DNA from: Macrosoma leucophasiata
Taxonomy: Eukaryota; Arthropoda; Insecta; Lepidoptera; Hedylidae
DNA length: 64,000 bases
Direction of reading: 5' to 3'
Assembly (NCBI GenBank): GCA_036365455.1
Contig: JAWQUS010000011.1
Span: 2,500,001 to 2,564,000, forward strand
Below the pieces are notes generated by a model that worked only from the letters and a program-made list of their open reading frames with translations, ran no database searches and was not told the origin of the DNA. The position numbers and the translations under genes were made by a program. Below are positions 60,420-64,000 of the stretch, in pieces (the first letter of the stretch is position 1; each line of letters starts with the position of its first letter).

Positions 60420-60482
60420 TGTGAATGTGTGAGGGTGTGGGTGTGTGTGTGGGTGTAGGTGTGGTGTGGTGTGGTGAGTGCA
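60382..60482. repeat. (GT)n microsatellite, interrupted
   Basis: Pure GT at 60383-60420, then GTGGG-type variants. Confidence 0.97.
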
Positions 60483-60832
60483 TGTGCGCGCCATTTAAGT
60501 TACGTCATCTTGACATACAACATTCAGTTTCATCATAATTATATGTTAAGAGAGTTTGTATCATCACATGGATAATTTCAATGCATGTCATAGGATAAAT
60601 ATTAAGTCTGCTATTGAATAACTTGTAAAGGTGGCATGATTGATAGGAGAAAAGCCTTTTCCTAAACTTAGTACTACATTATGGGAGTTGGTAAACAGGT
60701 GGATTTCTGCGTCTTTGGGATTGCTGAGCAACATATGGTAAGAGTTTATGGGATCTTATTGCATTTTAGAATGTAAGTTTGACGGATGGTTAATAATTTT
60801 GATGAGAAATGTAGTTCATAGGTTGAAAAAAT
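60483..60832. other. Unassigned intergenic sequence
   Basis: Nothing recognised. Confidence 0.4.
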
Positions 60833-60899
60833 TGTGCGTAGGTACTACCGCATTAACTAATATACTTGCCGCTAAATGGTAGTGTTCAGCACTATCGTG
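60833..60899 (+). repeat. Family B, central fragment
   Basis: GCGTAGGTACTACCGCATTA to CAGCACTATCGTGT. Confidence 0.7.
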
Positions 60900-61070
60900 T
60901 ACTACCGCACGATACTCCAGCGCATCAGCGCGGTGCGAGGCGCGACGCACGGGCGGGCGTGGGCGGTGAGCCCCTCCGCCTTCACCACCGGGCCAGCGAT
61001 TGGGGGGGAGCTCACTTGGCGGAGCACCGCCATCGGGCCATCTAGTCATCTCAATGTCCCCAACGCAACC
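60900..61070. other. GC-rich block of unknown nature
   Basis: ACGCACGGGCGGGCGTGGGC and GGAGCACCGCCATCGGGCC; the only long GC-rich stretch in the window. It may be the 5' region of a LINE but no coding frame with motifs is present. Confidence 0.4.
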
Positions 61071-61431
61071 GCACATCACCTCTCTTTGTATCTTGACATC
61101 TAATTATATACCAGTTACAATACATTACATAGTTTTATTTCAGAGCAGTCACCCCGAGCTAGGTTAGTTAGGGACTACGCCACAACAATACTCTACCAGT
61201 AGAAGAAAATGCTTTGGAAAGTTGGAACTCTGTTGGTGTAAATCCCCAGGTTAGCTAACAGTGGAGTTAGTCCCCTGGTGGGGTATCACGTCCCAACGCC
61301 GGGATTGTCATTAAGAAGTCTTAAAGAAGGAAATTTTAAATTAAAAATGTTGATACTCTCGTCCACCTCTCATCTGAATCCTGAACCACTAAATATGAAT
61401 CACTGTAAGCCTTGCATCGTCTGTGTTAGCG
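61071..61431. other. Unassigned intergenic sequence
   Basis: GTCCCCTGGTGGGGTATCAC is a small local palindrome; nothing else noted. Confidence 0.35.
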
Positions 61432-61590
61432 AATATTAATCTAGATCAGGTATTACGTGCAGCGTGATAAGGATTTAACACGCTGCAGAGAATTACGGTG
61501 CGCGTGACACATATCACGCTCGTACCTGAATCCGACACGTTTGTGCTGCACTCATCATAGAAAGCGTCTGATGTATTCGTTGTTTCGGTG
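61432..61590 (+). repeat. Local hairpin repeat M, copy 1
   Basis: Hairpin GCAGCGTGATAA (61459-61470) / TTAACACGCTGC (61475-61486), loop GGAT, one mismatch. Then ATTACGGTGCGCGTGACAC, ATATCACGCTC and CTGATGTATTCGTTGTT. Confidence 0.8.
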
Positions 61591-61974
61591 CTATAGGTTT
61601 TACAATACTACCAGTATTATGAGCCAATTTGTTCATATTTCTCATTCTATAAGAAGATGAGATTGTTCACTAAGTATGTTTATTTAATTCAATCAGGCAT
61701 AACATATAAAAAAAACTACCAGACTGTAATAATGTACAAATCAAGAATTTATTATTATTCATTATAACCCCCAAATTAACTTCTTGATAATTTGTGTTGT
61801 GTCTGTATTCTTAGGTTATTTTGGGTGCTAATCCATTTCACCTTCTAATGAAACACTACATTATAATATTATTCAAAAATAGTAATTTGGCTTGAATCAT
61901 TATTTCCTTTACTTATAAGCGGATTATTTAGAGAGAAAACATATGTTATCACACAATACAGATTAATTTTATCG
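61591..61974. other. AT-rich spacer between M copies
   Basis: Nothing recognised. Confidence 0.35.
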
Positions 61975-62096
61975 TGGCAAAAATTTAACACACTACAGAG
62001 AATTACGGTGCACGTGACACGTATCCCGCTCCCATCTGAATCCAACACGTTTGTACGGCAGTCATCGCACAAAGCGTCCTATGTATTTGTTGTTGC
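61975..62096 (+). repeat. Local hairpin repeat M, copy 2 (hairpin lost)
   Basis: TTTAACACACTACAGAGAATT and GGTGCACGTGACACGTATC retain the right part; the left arm of the hairpin is unrelated sequence. Confidence 0.75.
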
Positions 62097-62221
62097 AACG
62101 AATATATTATTTAATAGCTTATTTTCTTTATTTACATAGTTAGTGCAATTAAATTTAAGCACATTGTTAATAAGACCGGGTTATTATAAGGCAAATATAT
62201 GAACTGTCAGATAATGCAGAT

Positions 62222-62396
62222 GAATATTAATCTGCATTAGGTTTTACGTGCAGCGTGATAAGGATTTATCACGCTGCAGAGGATTACGGTGCGCGTGACA
62301 CGTATCACGCTCCCACCTGCACCCGACATGTTTGGGCTCACAATTTGCTCAGCACTCATCACACAAAACATCTGATGTATTTGTTGTTCTGTAGAT
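62222..62396 (+). repeat. Local hairpin repeat M, copy 3 (perfect hairpin)
   Basis: GCAGCGTGATAA (62250-62261) and TTATCACGCTGC (62266-62277) are exact reverse complements around GGAT. Contains a ~14-base insertion (CACAATTTGCTCAG) relative to copy 1. Confidence 0.85.
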
Positions 62397-62428
62397 TTTA
62401 TTTTTGTTCTTCACTTCTACAGCACTTC

Positions 62429-62738
62429 TACTGGTGGTAGAGTTCCTGAGCAGGCATTCGACGGCTTAGGCACCACCGCATTACCTAATTATTTATCTTT
62501 CTTTCTTTCTAATCAATCTGCCACTAAATGGTAGTGTTAAGAACCATTGTGTTCCGGTTAGATGGCAATGTATGGCTTCGTAATAACTATCACAGAGACA
62601 TAAGAATTAAAGTCTCAAGGGTGGCAGCACATCTGCATTTGACCCGTGGTTTTTGTGTAGATGTCTATTATAGGCTGCAACCACCACTTAACATCCATGT
62701 GAACTGCATGCTTATTTGCCACCTATATTATACGAGTA
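62429..62738 (+). repeat. Family B, older subtype, with simple-repeat insert
   Basis: ACTGGTGGTAGAGTTCCTGAG; a TTTCTTTCTTTC tract sits at 62499-62511 within the ACCTAAT-AATCTGCC junction. Confidence 0.8.
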
Positions 62739-63061
62739 TACAACAACTTAGACCTTACTAGTGGAAAGTTTTTGAAATCTATGGATTTAATGTAGATTTT
62801 TGTAGTATTTACTTACAATCAATGTTAACTGTATGCTGTATGTTAAAAAAGGATGAACTGTATTCCTTCACACAACTTTGCTCAGACGCTAACAATACAA
62901 GGTGCTACGCTATCGCAAAAAAGTGAAATAAATTAAACATTTGTAAGTTTGGCAGAGACCATATTTGAGTTTTGCAAAAAAAGAGTAACTTGAAAGTAAT
63001 ATGGTACTATTGCTATCCTTGATCAATATTGACATTTGAAACTTCAGGTACAGAGTGTTTG
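62739..63061. other. Unassigned intergenic sequence
   Basis: Nothing recognised. Confidence 0.4.
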
Positions 63062-63200
63062 TATGTAGGTACCTTAACGCCAAGCTCCTTATAAGGAAGA
63101 AAGAGAGTGTGGAGCGTCAGATATCTCCCCCCGTATTTCTTCTACATTCATCATTCTCTTCATACAATGCAGAGTGGAGATCTGTTCTCCATGCTAACAG
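63062..63200 (-). repeat. Family O fragment
   Basis: CCTTAACGCCAAGCTCC, GAGTGTGGAGCGTCAGATAT and CATTCATCATTCTCTTCATA, the reverse of O. Confidence 0.6.
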
Positions 63201-63599
63201 CAATATTTCACGAAAAAAAAAACAATAAAATGCAGCAAATCGTTAGACATTAAAATATCAGATATGCCTTTAAATATTTTTCGATATGAGCGTAAATAAA
63301 AAGTAGGTTCACAATTTATTTACAGCGACCTGGATTCTTCCGGGTGAAGCGAAAGTTTCCCTCGGGAGGGTGAAACCACGGATAGCATGGTTTATTAATG
63401 TTAAAGGTATACAAGGCAATGCATCACGGATATTACCGAATATACTCCGGTCAATTTTCAAGGCACCAGTTTAGACATGCTCTGTACTTTTTAAATTACT
63501 CAAGTTTTTACTTGTGTTCAAGAAAGTGATGAAGAATTCTCGATGCGCTATCTGATTGAGTAAAGTAGCAATTAACTTGTTTTCTAAAGAACGAAGTTT
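63201..63599. other. Unassigned intergenic sequence
   Basis: Nothing recognised. Confidence 0.4.
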
Positions 63600-63832
63600 T
63601 TCTTTTATGTAATGGAAGTGGCAAACAAGCATGCAGTTCACATTGATGTTAAGTGATGACTGCAGCCTATGGCTACCCACACAAAGACCAAGGTCAAAAT
63701 GCAGATGCGTTACCACTCCTGAGACCTAAGGTGTTATGCCTCTGTGCCGAAAATTACAGGGCCGTACATTACCACCTGACAGGAACACGATAGTGCTGAA
63801 CATTACCATTTAGCGACAAGTATATTACGTAA
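63600..63832 (-). repeat. Family B, 5' end missing
   Basis: TTTCTTTTATGTAATGGAAG to GCGACAAGTATATTACGTAATG; consensus-like until the break. Confidence 0.85.
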
Positions 63833-64000
63833 TGTTATTTATGATATTTTTGATTTTTTAGTTACCTAGACCAAATAAATAATTATATTTCTTAGAGATG
63901 ATGTACTAATGACCGAGCTTGTGGGTTCAGATATGACGGCTTCCAAATGAATCCCCCAGAAAATATATAGTTGACTTTGCTGCATCCGATGTTCTCAAAA

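Overview
This 64 kb window looks like non-coding, AT-rich DNA from an insect nucleus, most likely a moth or butterfly (Lepidoptera). The inference rests on the kind of repeats present: Helitron-like ends finishing in CTAG behind a GC hairpin, RTE- and CR1/Jockey-type LINE fragments, several tRNA-derived SINEs, a mariner, and TIR/MITE elements in the mix usual for lepidopteran genomes. I found no host protein-coding gene, rRNA gene or credible functional tRNA gene. Every sizeable open reading frame that I can name lies in a transposable element or is a chance reading of a repeat.

Families, with working names used below. A: ~310 bp tRNA-derived SINE (A and B boxes visible, 8-12 bp target duplications at several copies). 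B: ~280 bp poly(A)-ended SINE-like repeat without an obvious tRNA head, about 40 full or partial copies and the dominant repeat here. C and E: short retroposons whose 3' ends resemble the RTE LINE 3' end; E opens with a segment resembling the 5S rRNA internal promoter. D and L: two more families carrying tRNA-like segments. F: ~320 bp repeat with a foldback and a CTAG end. G: Helitron-like elements. J: ~190 bp nearly identical foldback repeat. K: ~530 bp element with ~130 bp inverted ends, split by J. O: LINE-derived fragment. P: ~310 bp MITE. LINE remnants: RTE (45.1 and 52.2-52.8 kb), a Jockey/CR1-like RT C-terminus (18.0-18.6, 25.9, 42.2-42.7 kb), a CR1-like fragment (2.5-3.0 kb) and an RNase H-bearing LINE (15.8-16.4 kb). 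One 1287-bp mariner (55.75-57.04 kb) has both ends and TA duplications but a broken transposase.

Layout. 0-9 kb: A, B, E, F, J and P copies, LINE ends, and a block of ~100-bp repeats leading into a Helitron-like end at 5.83 kb. 9.8-17.7 kb is the least conventional part: three copies of a ~560-bp block (N), a 61-bp minisatellite, and five related 300-400 bp non-coding blocks (I and H), one split by a LINE whose unoccupied paralogous site lies about 1 kb downstream. 18-34 kb: nested LINEs and SINEs, microsatellites and locally duplicated segments (R). 34-40 kb: a four-unit foldback, the K/J nested element and a ~1 kb tandem duplication. 40-54 kb: B-rich DNA, two RTE fragments, L elements and several perfect hairpins. 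54-64 kb: mariner, more SINEs, and a three-copy hairpin repeat (M) at 61.4-62.4 kb.

The window records layered insertion history: A, L and B copies with target duplications, LINE inside SINE, SINE inside LINE-like repeat, foldback inside inverted repeat. It also shows repeated local duplication of otherwise unrecognised sequence. Family names are mine; identities were judged by eye, not by database search.
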